Shown: in pieces, positions 41,980-50,133 of the stretch
Position numbering within the stretch: the first letter of the stretch is position 1
How the letters are laid out: every line of letters starts with the position of its first letter
NCBI GenBank assembly: GCA_944800085.1
Contig: CALYLO010000004.1
Location: 186,001 to 250,000, forward strand
Length of the DNA stretch: 64,000 bases
Reading direction: 5' to 3'
Source of the DNA: Paenibacillus melissococcoides
GTDB lineage: Bacteria; Bacillota; Bacilli; Paenibacillales; Paenibacillaceae
Notes under the pieces: model-generated
The model's database searches: none
The model's input: the letters and a program-made list of their open reading frames with translations, nothing else
What the model was told of the DNA's origin: nothing
Made by a program: the position numbers and the translations under genes

Positions 41980-43190
41980 TCAGGCGGAGGAGCTGCCGGT
42001 AGGCGGCTGCTCGTAAAGCATGCTCAAAATCGCGTCGGCACACGCCTTCGGATGATACCGCGAGGCGTTCAGCTCGAATTCGCGCCGCCGCGAGGCGACC
42101 TCGTCATAGTGATACGCCAGCTTGTTCATCCAATTCGTTATCGTATGAGCGTTCTCGATTGGCTCGCCGTATCCTTTTTCCGTAAAATAGTGCAAGTTCT
42201 CTTCTTCCTGGCCCGGCAGCGGTTCGTAGAACAGCATCGGAATGCCCTTCGCCATCGCTTCGGTGCAGGTCATTCCGCCCGGCTTCGTGACCAGGAGGTC
42301 GGATACGTCCATCAGCTGATCGATCTGCTTCGTATAACCAATGAGGTGGATATTCTCATGGCGGAATCTCGGGTTGTCCAGCAGGCGCTGGCGGAGCTTC
42401 TCATTGTCGCCGATGCAGAACAAGAACTGGATGTCATTGCGCCAGCGGGTCAGGAGCTCGCTGGAGCGGCTCGGGTCAATGAGTCCCCAGCCGCCGCCCA
42501 TGACGAGGACGGTCGGCAGCTCCTTCAGGCCGAAGCGCCGGCGGATGGCCGCCTTCGTATTGCGGTCATGCGTCTCCCAGAAGTTCGGATGAACGGGGAT
42601 GCCGGTCACCAGGATGCGATCGGACGGCACGCCATGGGATTCCAGCTTCGCTTGCACTTCAGGCGTCGAGACGAGATAGCGGCTTACCCCGGGGCTGACC
42701 CAGGTCGCATGCGCGTCATATCGGTAATGACCGTGCAGAGCGGAACATCCAGGCCCAGCCGGCGCAGCCGCGAGATGACGGCATTCGGAATCGGATGCGT
42801 GCAAACGATCATGTCCGGCCTCAACTGGCGCATGACCGTCATCGCCTGCGTATAAAAGACGCGATGCAGCGCCATCGTGGTCAGCCGGTTCAACGATTTG
42901 TTATATTGGATCCTGTACATGAAGCCGACCAGCTTGGGCTGCACGCTGACGGTCTTGCGGTAGGCCTCGATAATGAGCGGCGCCGTCCGCGGATTCAAAA
43001 AGCTACCCAGCTCGATTACGCGCGTCTGCACATGCGGCGACAGCTTCCGGAGACTGACGGCCAGAGCGTGCGCCGCCTGGGTGTGTCCGGCCCCGAAGCG
43101 TTCCGACAGGATGAGAACCCGCTTCTTGCCTTCGTTATCGTTCGTAAATCCGAAGCCTGCCGGTACTGACCATGTGACAGGTTCCTGCAT
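41980..43190 (-). pseudogene. UgtP-like processive diacylglycerol glucosyltransferase, frameshifted
   Basis: The N-terminal half (43190-42700; MQEPVTWSV, then KRVLILSERFGAGHTQAAHA) is a monogalactosyldiacylglycerol-synthase-type domain; the C-terminal half (PTVLVMGGGWGLI, DLLVTKPGGMTCTEAMAKG) is the UDP-sugar-binding domain. The frames part at CTVITD, and one T added at about 42715 restores TDYDAHATWVSPGVSRY. Such enzymes make glucosyl-diacylglycerol for membranes and lipoteichoic acid anchors. Only this one lesion is seen, so a sequencing error is quite possible. ATG 43190 has AGAAGGG upstream. Confidence 0.8.
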
Positions 43191-43248
43191 ATTGGTCACC
43201 CTTCTATCCTAATTAATGTTACTAATTGGTTGACGAATCCGCGGCCCA

Positions 43249-43779
43249 TTATGTCCAGAAGGAGACCGTGCCGACGGCCGCCCCGGTTCCGATCAAGGCC
43301 CCTGCTAGGCAATCGGAAGGATAATGCAGGCCGAGATACATGCGGGACATCGCCACGATCAAGGCGACCGGAAGCAGCGCCCAGGTCAGAATCGGAAAGG
43401 CCATCATAATCGGCGTTACGATCGAAAAGATGGCCGTCGTATGTCCCGAAGGGAACGAGTGGTCGATGAGCGGCTTGCGGAACGTTCGTATACCGGGCAG
43501 CGCCAGATGGGGGCGAACCCGCGGGTACCATTTTTTGATAAGAAAAACGGGAATATGGCTTACAGCCAGCGCAACCAGACACTGCCAGCCAATCCGGCTC
43601 CAAGGGTCAGGCGCGAACAGGCCAAGGATAAGCGAGAATGCGATCGTGAATGTCGCTCCTCCGAGATGAGTCATTGTATAGAGCACCATGTTCATCCAGT
43701 GATGATGAAGACGCTGATTAATCCACAGAAACAACTGCCGTTCACGGTATCCAAGCCACGCGATAACACGGGTCAACAT
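43249..43779 (-). CDS. PAP2 family membrane phosphatase
   Basis: 176 residues with five to six spans. All three PAP2 motifs are present: KKWYPRVRP, the SFPSGHTT block and SRMYLGLHYPSD. Members dephosphorylate undecaprenyl pyrophosphate or phosphatidic acid and glycerol-phosphate lipids. It sits 50 bases upstream of the glucosyltransferase on the same strand, so generation of diacylglycerol for that enzyme is a reasonable inference. Good ribosome site (GGAGGGG). Confidence 0.9.
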   Translation of the reverse strand: MLTRVIAWLGYRERQLFLWINQRLHHHWMNMVLYTMTHLGGATFTIAFSLILGLFAPDPWSRIGWQCLVALAVSHIPVFLIKKWYPRVRPHLALPGIRTFRKPLIDHSFPSGHTTAIFSIVTPIMMAFPILTWALLPVALIVAMSRMYLGLHYPSDCLAGALIGTGAAVGTVSFWT

Positions 43780-44517
43780 GTCACCCCTCCGTTATGCGAT
43801 AGATTTTGATGCGATCGTAACAACTTTACATTAACAGAAGATAAGGAATTTGTGAATTTTTCATGTACCCCTTTCTTGGAACCGAGAAGCATACTTAATC
43901 ATATTTATATTTGTTCGTAATTTCAATCTTATTGTGAAGACGCATGCAGACCGGCGGCGAAGCTTGACGAATGATGTCCCATTCCAACGTGCCCTCTCTT
44001 TTGGCTCTGGGACGTTTCTCCTGATTGCAAATGGAGCGCCTGAAAAATGTTTCACTTTCGGACGCAGCGGGTAACTTGGTGATAGCTGCAAGCCAGCCTC
44101 GGCAGGTTGATTTTGGTCAGCAACCTTTGCATGGGTTGGTACGTTATTATATGATGTAGGTGTATGCCCATGCGGTCCAAGGCAAGGCGGAATGCCTTTA
44201 TGCTCGGGTTCGATATCTTTTTTTGACGAAATGGGGGTCCAAAGCCATAATTTCTTAGCATTTGGACGAAAATAAAGAAAATACCCCGTCAGAGCCCGAA
44301 CGCCTGCCACTTCACGATCATTCTTGCATGAAAATGAAGCAAATAACGTATGAAAGCCAATATTAGGTTTTTGACAAACGGATGCAAACGTTAGAAAATC
44401 GGGATCGACCGTTTTCTGCCGGGGTAAACATGACAAAGGCATGCCATGAAAAACAAAGAAAAGGCATGCTTACAGAAAAAGTGAAATATCATCAGGGGTT
44501 AAAAGGGGGACACCAAC
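43780..44517. other. 738-base region with no convincing gene
   Basis: A 193-codon minus-strand frame (43861-44442) is open but has an atypical composition, no ribosome site and no recognised family. Near 44440-44470 the string AAAGGCATGC occurs twice as direct copies, each containing a palindromic GCATGC. AAAAGGGGG at 44502-44510 is the ribosome site of the next gene. Confidence 0.4.
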
Positions 44518-45759
44518 ATGGTGGATAAGTTATTTATCGGCTTGCAGGTGTTGTTGGCCGCGCTCGGGGTGTATCAATTCACCTTGTCGCTGTTCGGCAT
44601 TTACCGGGAAAAGAAACGAAAAACCTACGACCCGCAGAAATCGTTCGCCGTCATCGTGGCCGCACATAACGAGGAAGCGGTAATTGGAGCGCTTGTCGAG
44701 AACTTGAAGCAGCTCGACTATCCGAAGGAAATGTATGATATCTTTGTCATTTGCGATAACTGTACCGACAACACGGCGGACATCGTAAGAGAGCATGGCG
44801 TGAAGGCATGCGAGCGCCACAATCCTCATCAGCGCGGCAAGGGCTACGCCATTGAGTGGATGCTGAAGAATCTGTGGGAGATGCCGCGCCAGTACGATGC
44901 GGTCGTCATGCTCGACGCAGACAATCTGGTCAGCATGGATTTCCTGCGTGAAATGAACAACGATCTGTGCTCCGGGGCGCGTGTCATCCAGGGCTATATC
45001 GATACGAAGAACCCGCATGACTCGTGGATTACGGCTGCTTACGGGGTGACTTACTGGTACTGCAACCGGCTGTGGCAGCTGTCCCGCAAAAATCTGAAGC
45101 TGGCGAACTTCCTTGGCGGAACCGGCATGTGCTTCGAGAGCCAACTGCTGAAGGATATGGGCTGGGGCGCGACGAGCCTCGTTGAGGACCTGGAATTCAC
45201 GGCGCGCTGCGTCAAGAACGGCATCAACCCGGTGCTGAATTACAATGCGCGCGTATACGACGAGAAGCCGTTGACGTTCAAGGCGTCGGCACGCCAGCGT
45301 CTTCGCTGGATGCAGGGCCACTTCACGGTGGCGCGCCGCTATTTCTTCCCGCTGCTGTGGCAGAGCATCAAGGAGCGCAATATGGCGAAGTTCGATATGG
45401 CGCTCTATACGATTACGGTCTACACCGTGCTGCTGACGTTTCTCATGACCGCCTTCTTGTGGGTGGACGCGGCGATATTCAACGGGCCGAACGTGGCCAC
45501 GTTCTTTCAATATTTGCCGTCTTGGGTGCCGGTCGTGTCGATGGTGCTGACCTGCAGCGTGTTCGTGCTGGCGCTCGTGCTGGAGGGCGTCAAGTCGTGG
45601 CGCATTTACGCGTCGCTCATTACGTTCCCGATCTATCTGCTGTCCTGGTGGCCGATTACGTTCTATGCGTTCTTCACGCAGAACAACAAAGTATGGAGCC
45701 ATACCGAGCATACGCGCGTCGTGCGCTTGGAGGAAATGCAGGGCAAGCAGGTATCCTGA
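44518..45759 (+). CDS. Family 2 glycosyltransferase (membrane-bound, processive type)
   Basis: 413 residues: one N-terminal span, a GT2 domain with AAHNEEAVIGALVENL, the DxD-type MLDADN near residue 140, LVEDLEFTAR near 225 and the processive signature RQRLRWMQGH near 262, then three to four C-terminal spans. This architecture matches cellulose-synthase-like and poly-glucosamine synthases; the polymer cannot be told. It is a single gene with a strong ribosome site, just upstream of the infC leader. Confidence 0.88.
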   Translation: MVDKLFIGLQVLLAALGVYQFTLSLFGIYREKKRKTYDPQKSFAVIVAAHNEEAVIGALVENLKQLDYPKEMYDIFVICDNCTDNTADIVREHGVKACERHNPHQRGKGYAIEWMLKNLWEMPRQYDAVVMLDADNLVSMDFLREMNNDLCSGARVIQGYIDTKNPHDSWITAAYGVTYWYCNRLWQLSRKNLKLANFLGGTGMCFESQLLKDMGWGATSLVEDLEFTARCVKNGINPVLNYNARVYDEKPLTFKASARQRLRWMQGHFTVARRYFFPLLWQSIKERNMAKFDMALYTITVYTVLLTFLMTAFLWVDAAIFNGPNVATFFQYLPSWVPVVSMVLTCSVFVLALVLEGVKSWRIYASLITFPIYLLSWWPITFYAFFTQNNKVWSHTEHTRVVRLEEMQGKQVS

Positions 45760-45789
45760 TTCGGGGCTGTCCCGGGGCAAAAGAATGTC

Positions 45790-45819
45790 TTGACAATGAA
45801 TCCGCAAGAGTGATATAGT
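45790..45819 (+). promoter_or_regulatory. Promoter of the infC operon
   Basis: TTGACA (45790-45795), 18-base spacer, TATAGT (45814-45819). It lies 30 bases upstream of the L20 leader elements. Confidence 0.7.
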
Positions 45820-45849
45820 AATTGAGTGTTCAAATTGCATATGATTTAG

Positions 45850-45990
45850 ATTAAGCAGGAGCGCCCGCTTCTCACCTGACCGACGTAGGTTGGCTGGTTA
45901 TGACGATTTGCCGCGTTGGCGGTGTTTCACATGATGATAATTGGTCGATGTGAGGGATGTGGGCTCTTGAGTCCGCATCCCTTTTTGCAT
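45850..45990 (+). ncRNA. Ribosomal protein L20 leader (infC-rpmI-rplT attenuator)
   Basis: GGAGCGCCCGCTTCTCACC at 45858 is the conserved 5' block of Bacillales infC leaders. A terminator (GGGATGTGGGC 45953-45963 with GTCCGCATCCC 45971-45981 and TTTTT) ends the leader. In the known system, free L20 binds the leader, mimicking its 23S rRNA site, and promotes termination, so the operon is repressed when L20 is in excess. Confidence 0.75.
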
Positions 45991-46044
45991 ACAATATAAG
46001 TTTGCAAGAGCGAAGTGGGAATTCGATTATGGAGGTGGCACACC

Positions 46045-46557
46045 ATTAGCAAAGATCATTTGGTTAACGAGGAGATTCGTGCGAAGGAAGTTCGGCTGGT
46101 CGGCCCGGAAGGCGAGCAGATCGGCATCAAGCCGTTCCGCGAAGCGCTGCAGATGGCTTACGACGCGAACTTGGACCTGGTGAATGTGGCTCCGCAGGCG
46201 AAGCCGCCCGTATGCCGGATTATGGACTACGGCAAGTTCCGCTACGAGCAGCAGAAGAAAGAGAAAGAAGCGCGCAAGAATCAGAAGACGGTGGATATCA
46301 AGGAAGTCTGGTTCCGCGCGAACATTGACGAGCATGATTTCCAGACGAAGCTGCGCAACGTCTTGAAGTTCCTGCGTGAAGGCGATAAGGTCAAATGCTC
46401 GGTCCGCTTCCGCGGACGCGAGATTGCCCATGCGGATATCGGCAAGAAGGTTCTTGACCGCGTTCTGGCCGAAGCGAACGAGCTGTGCATCGTGGAGCGC
46501 GTTCCGAAGCTGGAAGGCCGCAGCATGATTATGATTTTGGCGCCAAAGAGCACCTAA
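46045..46557 (+). CDS. infC: Translation initiation factor IF-3, ATT start
   Basis: 170 residues with IF-3 landmarks VNEEIRAKEVRLVGPEGEQIG, LVNVAPQAKPPVCRIMDYGKFRYEQ and the C-terminal KCSVRFRGREIAH. The frame extends to ATG 46015, but GGAGGTG (46031-46037) is 7 bases from ATT 46045, and AUU is the well-known autoregulatory start of infC: IF-3 discriminates against it and so limits its own synthesis. First gene of infC-rpmI-rplT. Confidence 0.93.
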   Translation: MSKDHLVNEEIRAKEVRLVGPEGEQIGIKPFREALQMAYDANLDLVNVAPQAKPPVCRIMDYGKFRYEQQKKEKEARKNQKTVDIKEVWFRANIDEHDFQTKLRNVLKFLREGDKVKCSVRFRGREIAHADIGKKVLDRVLAEANELCIVERVPKLEGRSMIMILAPKST

Positions 46558-46623
46558 GCGACCTGCCGCTCAGGATAAGGCGGCGGGATGGATGAACACC
46601 GAACTTGAGGAGGATAATTGATT

Positions 46624-46824
46624 ATGCCTAAGATGAAAACGCATAGCAGCTTGAAGGGCCGCTTCAAAATTACGGGTACTGGTAAAGTGCGTCGCTACAA
46701 AGCGTACCGCAACCATTTGCTTTCCCATAAATCGCAACGCCAAAAGCGCAACCTGGCAACGAGCCCAGTGATGGCAGCAGGCGACGTTAACCGCATGAAG
46801 CAGCAATTGAAAAACTTGAAATAA
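46624..46824 (+). CDS. rpmI: 50S ribosomal protein L35
   Basis: 66 residues, very basic, MPKMKTHSSLKGRFKITGTG at the start, the standard L35. ATG 46624 is preceded by GAGGAGG. Lies between infC and rplT as in almost all Firmicutes; expression is under the L20 leader. Confidence 0.96.
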   Translation: MPKMKTHSSLKGRFKITGTGKVRRYKAYRNHLLSHKSQRQKRNLATSPVMAAGDVNRMKQQLKNLK

Positions 46825-46861
46825 GCAATTCGGAGACATCGAATCGGGAGGTTAATACGAA

Positions 46862-47221
46862 ATGGCACGAGTAAAAGGCGGATTTACGACACGTCGTCGT
46901 CATAAGAAAGTATTGAAACTGGCAAAAGGATACTTCGGTTCCAAACACCGCATCTTCAAAACAGCGAACGAGCAAGTGATGAAATCGTTGCTGTACGCAT
47001 ACCGCGATCGCCGTCAACGGAAGCGTGACTTCCGCAAGCTGTGGATCGCCCGCATCAACGCGGCAGCTCGCATGAACGGACTGTCCTACAGCAAAATGAT
47101 GCATGGCTTGAAGCTCGCAGGCGTGGACATCAACCGCAAAATGCTGGCTGACATGGCAGTCAATGATGCCAATGCATTCAGCTCTCTTGCAGCGGTAGCC
47201 AAAGAAAAAGTAAACGCGTAA
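46862..47221 (+). CDS. rplT: 50S ribosomal protein L20
   Basis: 119 residues, [20 protein letters not shown] and [20 protein letters not shown] identify L20, an early 23S rRNA-binding assembly protein and the repressor of its own operon through the leader upstream of infC. CGGGAGG precedes the ATG. A terminator follows. Confidence 0.96.
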   Translation: MARVKGGFTTRRRHKKVLKLAKGYFGSKHRIFKTANEQVMKSLLYAYRDRRQRKRDFRKLWIARINAAARMNGLSYSKMMHGLKLAGVDINRKMLADMAVNDANAFSSLAAVAKEKVNA

Positions 47222-47236
47222 GCTGACTTTATATAG

Positions 47237-47276
47237 AGCGCCGCATCGCCGGGAACGGCCGTGCGGCGCTTGTTAT
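47237..47276 (+). terminator. Terminator of the infC operon
   Basis: AGCGCCGCA (47237-47245) pairs with TGCGGCGCT (47262-47270), then TGTTAT. Confidence 0.65.
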
Positions 47277-47315
47277 AATACAACAGGCATGTATAATATT
47301 GGGGTGCTTCAGAAT

Positions 47316-47483
47316 TTATTGATCCCTTCTTTTTGCAGCTTGACGCGATTGTAACTCAACTATGTATGAATCCAGTTGTTGGCTGATCCGAACCACTTCT
47401 TCATCCGTAAATTTCCCTTTAGTTCTCACCGCCTCAACTAACTTTCTCCTTAACTCGTTTATTTTTTCCTCAATAGACTTAAT
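47316..47483 (-). CDS. Spo0E-like phosphatase, apparent ATT start
   Basis: 55 residues, IEEKINELRRKLVEAVRTKG then DEEVVRISQQLDSYIVELQ: the SQxLDxYI signature of Spo0E-like aspartyl-phosphate phosphatases, which dephosphorylate Spo0A-P and delay sporulation. The frame has no ATG, GTG or TTG at its front; a stop lies just upstream. GAGGTGA is 6-7 bases before ATT 47483, the only start with proper spacing. A rare ATT start (or a base error) is implied. It is the last gene of the receptor-peptide block on this strand. Confidence 0.75.
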   Translation of the reverse strand: MKSIEEKINELRRKLVEAVRTKGKFTDEEVVRISQQLDSYIVELQSRQAAKRRDQ

Positions 47484-47496
47484 GGCCGTTCACCTC

Positions 47497-47530
47497 ACGT
47501 ACATCTAACTCTATTGAGTGTAATGTACGT
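47497..47530. promoter_or_regulatory. Long-spaced inverted repeat in front of the Spo0E-like gene
   Basis: ACGTACAT (47497-47504) and ATGTACGT (47523-47530) are perfect inverted arms with 18 bases between them. The proximal arm touches the GAGGTGA ribosome site; a possible -10 (TATACA on the minus strand, 47544-47549) lies just upstream. It could be a DNA operator for the adjacent RRNPP receptor, whose relatives of AimR type bind split palindromes, or an RNA hairpin controlling translation. Confidence 0.55.
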
Positions 47531-47580
47531 TTCACCAAAAAAATGTATAATTGTGCTACTGGTGCATTTTGTCGGAAAAT

Positions 47581-47610
47581 GAAGAAGCACCTACAAGGTG
47601 CTTCTTCGAC
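47581..47610 (-). terminator. Terminator of the receptor-peptide operon
   Basis: GAAGAAGCACCT (47581-47592) and AGGTGCTTCTTC (47596-47607) form a perfect 12-bp stem with a 3-base loop, followed on the minus strand by ATTTTCC. It starts 2 bases after the peptide stop. Confidence 0.75.
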
Positions 47611-47720
47611 TACCACGGATAAATGCTGCCATGATCTCCTGTGAATGCTGCTGCCGTTGTTACAAATATGACTGCGCAGGGAAGGGATTTAACGTACCAT
47701 TTTTTGAAAAACTGCTTCAT
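47610..47720 (-). CDS. Secreted pro-peptide, candidate quorum-sensing signal of the adjacent RRNPP receptor
   Basis: 36 codons, too short for ordinary gene calls. N-terminus MKQFFKKWYVK is basic, followed by a hydrophobic stretch (CAVIFVTTAAAF) and a polar aromatic tail GDHGSIYPW: the layout of Phr, NprX, AimP and Alo precursors, which are exported, cut to 5-10 residues and re-imported by oligopeptide permeases. Its ATG overlaps the receptor TGA (ATGA), so translation is coupled. The mature signal is probably within the last seven to nine residues; exact ends are unknown. Confidence 0.7.
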   Translation of the reverse strand: MKQFFKKWYVKSLPCAVIFVTTAAAFTGDHGSIYPW

Positions 47721-49009
47721 GCTGAAACCTCCGTTTCTTTAATGCTATGAGCATAATATGCGCTTAACTTTTCTAGTGTAGACTTGTACACGGTAACATT
47801 CTGTTCCAAAAGATTACGTATAACCATGTTCAGACATTTTTTCTCTTCAATTGTGTCGTTAATTTTGGAATAGTGCAGTGCCCCTTCAATCAAGTAACTT
47901 ACGCAATTCTCGTGATCCCCAATAGCTAAATAGTATTCTCCTTGAACTTGAAGGTAATCAGCGTATCTTGAACAAATTAAAGGATTATTTTTGTTTATGG
48001 TGGACGGGTTTATTTTACTGCTTTCAAGGATAGCTCTAGCGCCTTCAAGGTCGTTTTGATTTAAGTATAATCGAAGAAGTTGGTTTGTTGCAGAAATTGT
48101 GTAATTGTTACTACATGATTTCAAGAATAAACGGAGTTGTTCAATGGACTGTTCGATGTTCCCTTTTTTAGCATTTAATAATGCTTCCATAAGAATAACA
48201 TTTTCTTTGGTATTCGGATAGTCGAATTGTTTGTATTGTAATGAGTAAAGTTCAGATTCTTCATACTCCTCAAGAGCAAAGTACGAATCTCTAAGCATGC
48301 CAAGTGCATGTACTTTGTAGGGGCTTGCGCCGCAATCTATTTCAAGTATCATCTTACAATGATAAATGCACTCAGTATAGAGTCTCAGATTGTATGCATG
48401 AATTCCTAACTTGTAGTATAGCTCAATCCGATCTTGTTGTGATAAGAAATCGATGTAATGAAGAACATACTTTCCGCTATAATACGTTTCCTTCAATTTG
48501 CTGAAATCATTTCGTTCAATCAGGTATCGTTGATACATCCCTTTGGCGATGTAAGGCATAATTCCATGTGATCGTGAGTAGTCAATGATGAGGTTGTATA
48601 ATGATAATTTAACGGAGGTATCATCAATGGAGTCAATGGATTGGTAAAGCTTCTCTGTTAAGTCAAAGCTGTCTTCATTTGGAGATTCAAGAAATTTGGT
48701 TGCGACTTTTCGAATCAGTCCAATAGAACTTTCTTGCTGAATCGTTGATTGCAGAATATGTAGCAATGAATCCGATCTTTTCTCAACCTCTACGTAATAA
48801 TCAATCAATGTCTCAAAGGGGATATTCAATGTCATTGCCAATGGATGAACACTCGAAAATTCTGGACGCTTTACTTCGCCATTCTCAATTCTTGATATCG
48901 TCCCTCTAGGAACACCTGATAATTCTGATAACTGAGTGAGCGTCATATCTAACGCTCGCCTTATATCCTGGATAAGCTCTCCGATTGTTCTGACGACTGC
49001 GGGTTCCAA
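47717..49009 (-). CDS. RRNPP-family HTH-TPR transcriptional regulator (AimR/Alo-like peptide receptor)
   Basis: About 430 residues. An N-terminal XRE helix-turn-helix (DMTLTQLSELSGVPRGTISR) is followed by some 350 residues of TPR-like helical pairs (LYYKLGIHAYNLRLYTECIY, YADYLQVQGEYYLAIGDHEN). This is the domain plan of peptide-responsive RRNPP regulators. The frame opens at ATG 49030, but AGGAGG ends 7 bases before TTG 49009, which is preferred. The gene is markedly AT-rich and overlaps a pro-peptide gene. Targets may include the Spo0E-like gene downstream. Confidence 0.8.
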   Translation of the reverse strand: MEPAVVRTIGELIQDIRRALDMTLTQLSELSGVPRGTISRIENGEVKRPEFSSVHPLAMTLNIPFETLIDYYVEVEKRSDSLLHILQSTIQQESSIGLIRKVATKFLESPNEDSFDLTEKLYQSIDSIDDTSVKLSLYNLIIDYSRSHGIMPYIAKGMYQRYLIERNDFSKLKETYYSGKYVLHYIDFLSQQDRIELYYKLGIHAYNLRLYTECIYHCKMILEIDCGASPYKVHALGMLRDSYFALEEYEESELYSLQYKQFDYPNTKENVILMEALLNAKKGNIEQSIEQLRLFLKSCSNNYTISATNQLLRLYLNQNDLEGARAILESSKINPSTINKNNPLICSRYADYLQVQGEYYLAIGDHENCVSYLIEGALHYSKINDTIEEKKCLNMVIRNLLEQNVTVYKSTLEKLSAYYAHSIKETEVSA

Positions 49010-49149
49010 TATCAGCCCTCCTTGCTTCATTATTTGACTATCTATATTTTGCCATAAGATGAATCGTATGTAAATAAGAGGTGTAGAGGGCGAGCTTCAT
49101 AAAAAGGAGCTGGAATTCGCTCACTGCTTATAGTGTACAGATTGCCAGC

Positions 49150-49250
49150 AAAAACGATCGTGGGTATGAAATTCAATTGAGGCATTACCAAAGTCAGGAC
49201 TGCTCGGATTGCTCCCTCAAAGCAGCCTGCACCAAGGCAATAGGGAATCG
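49150..49250 (+). pseudogene. IS1182-family transposase fragment
   Basis: GYEIQLRHYQSQDCSDCSLK followed by AACTKAIGNR is the cysteine-cluster region near the C-terminus of IS1182 transposases. Only about 33 codons are readable; stops interrupt on both sides. Just beyond it, ACTACTTATGGGACAGCCCC (49275-49294) matches the end type of the dispersed repeats in this window. Confidence 0.55.
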
Positions 49251-49306
49251 GCCATCCTACAGGCAGTAGAAACTACTTATGGGACAGCCCCTTTTTACCA
49301 TGCAAT

Positions 49307-49858
49307 CTATTCCCAATATTTTCGGGTCGACAACTGGCTGGCGAGCTGCTTGCTGCCCGCCCGTCTCTTCTTCCGCAGCTCTGCCCGCTCCTGCGCCGAT
49401 TCGTGAAGCAGCTTCTCTTCCTCGGAGTGGGGGATGACGGGCGGCACGATCATCGGCGTGCCATGCTCATCCACCGCCACGAACGTCAGGAAGGAAGTCG
49501 CCGCGATGGCGCGCTCGCCGGAGAACAGATTCTCCGAGACGACCTTGACGAATACTTCCATGCTCGTTCGGCCCGTCCAGGTGACATACGATTCCAGGCA
49601 GACGGAATCGGACTGCAGTATCGGACGGAGGAAATCAACCGAATCGGTCGAAGCGGTGATCACGTTGTACCGGCAATGCCGCACGGCCGAGATGGAGGCC
49701 AATTCGTCGATGGCGCTCATCAGCTTGCCGCCGAACAGGGAATCATGGTTATTGACATCGTTCGGAAATACGCGGCTCGTCTTGAACACGCGGGATTCGC
49801 GGCACAGCTTGGGCGCAAGCCTCCATTGATGAACATCCGATTCTTTCTTCACAATCAA
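49307..49858 (-). CDS. Acyl-CoA thioesterase (YkhA-like hotdog protein)
   Basis: 183 residues. Hotdog-fold hallmarks: VFPNDVNNHDSLFGGKLMSAIDE with the catalytic Asp, and SVDFLRPI. YkhA/BFIT-type enzymes hydrolyse acyl-CoAs in the cytoplasm. The start is TTG 49858 or GTG 49852 after GGAAAGGA. The C-terminal 35 residues are basic and probably disordered. Single gene. Confidence 0.85.
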   Translation of the reverse strand: MIVKKESDVHQWRLAPKLCRESRVFKTSRVFPNDVNNHDSLFGGKLMSAIDELASISAVRHCRYNVITASTDSVDFLRPILQSDSVCLESYVTWTGRTSMEVFVKVVSENLFSGERAIAATSFLTFVAVDEHGTPMIVPPVIPHSEEEKLLHESAQERAELRKKRRAGSKQLASQLSTRKYWE

Positions 49859-50133
49859 TCGTCCTTTCCATGCAACAGCTCTTCCGCACGAAGGCGGGGC
49901 AGCCGGGGCGGCTGCCGCTTCTCATCCTTCTATTGTACTCCAGAGCGGGGGATAAGCCAAATCCGTTCCAGGGCGGACGCCCGTATCCAAGGCGCGGCAC
50001 GGCTATCTCTGGCATGGCGGGAAAAGGAAGGAGGCGGCGGCACGCGTGCGGGAACTGCCTTCGGTTTCCGTTTTCATCGGCGCTCATTTTCGCTACAATA
50101 GAGGGATGCGACTTCGAGAAAAGAGGGAATGTT

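Noticed and set aside
43861..44442. 193-codon minus-strand frame in the gap before the glycosyltransferase
   Set aside because: Unusual composition, no ribosome site and no family; listed only as part of the non-coding region.
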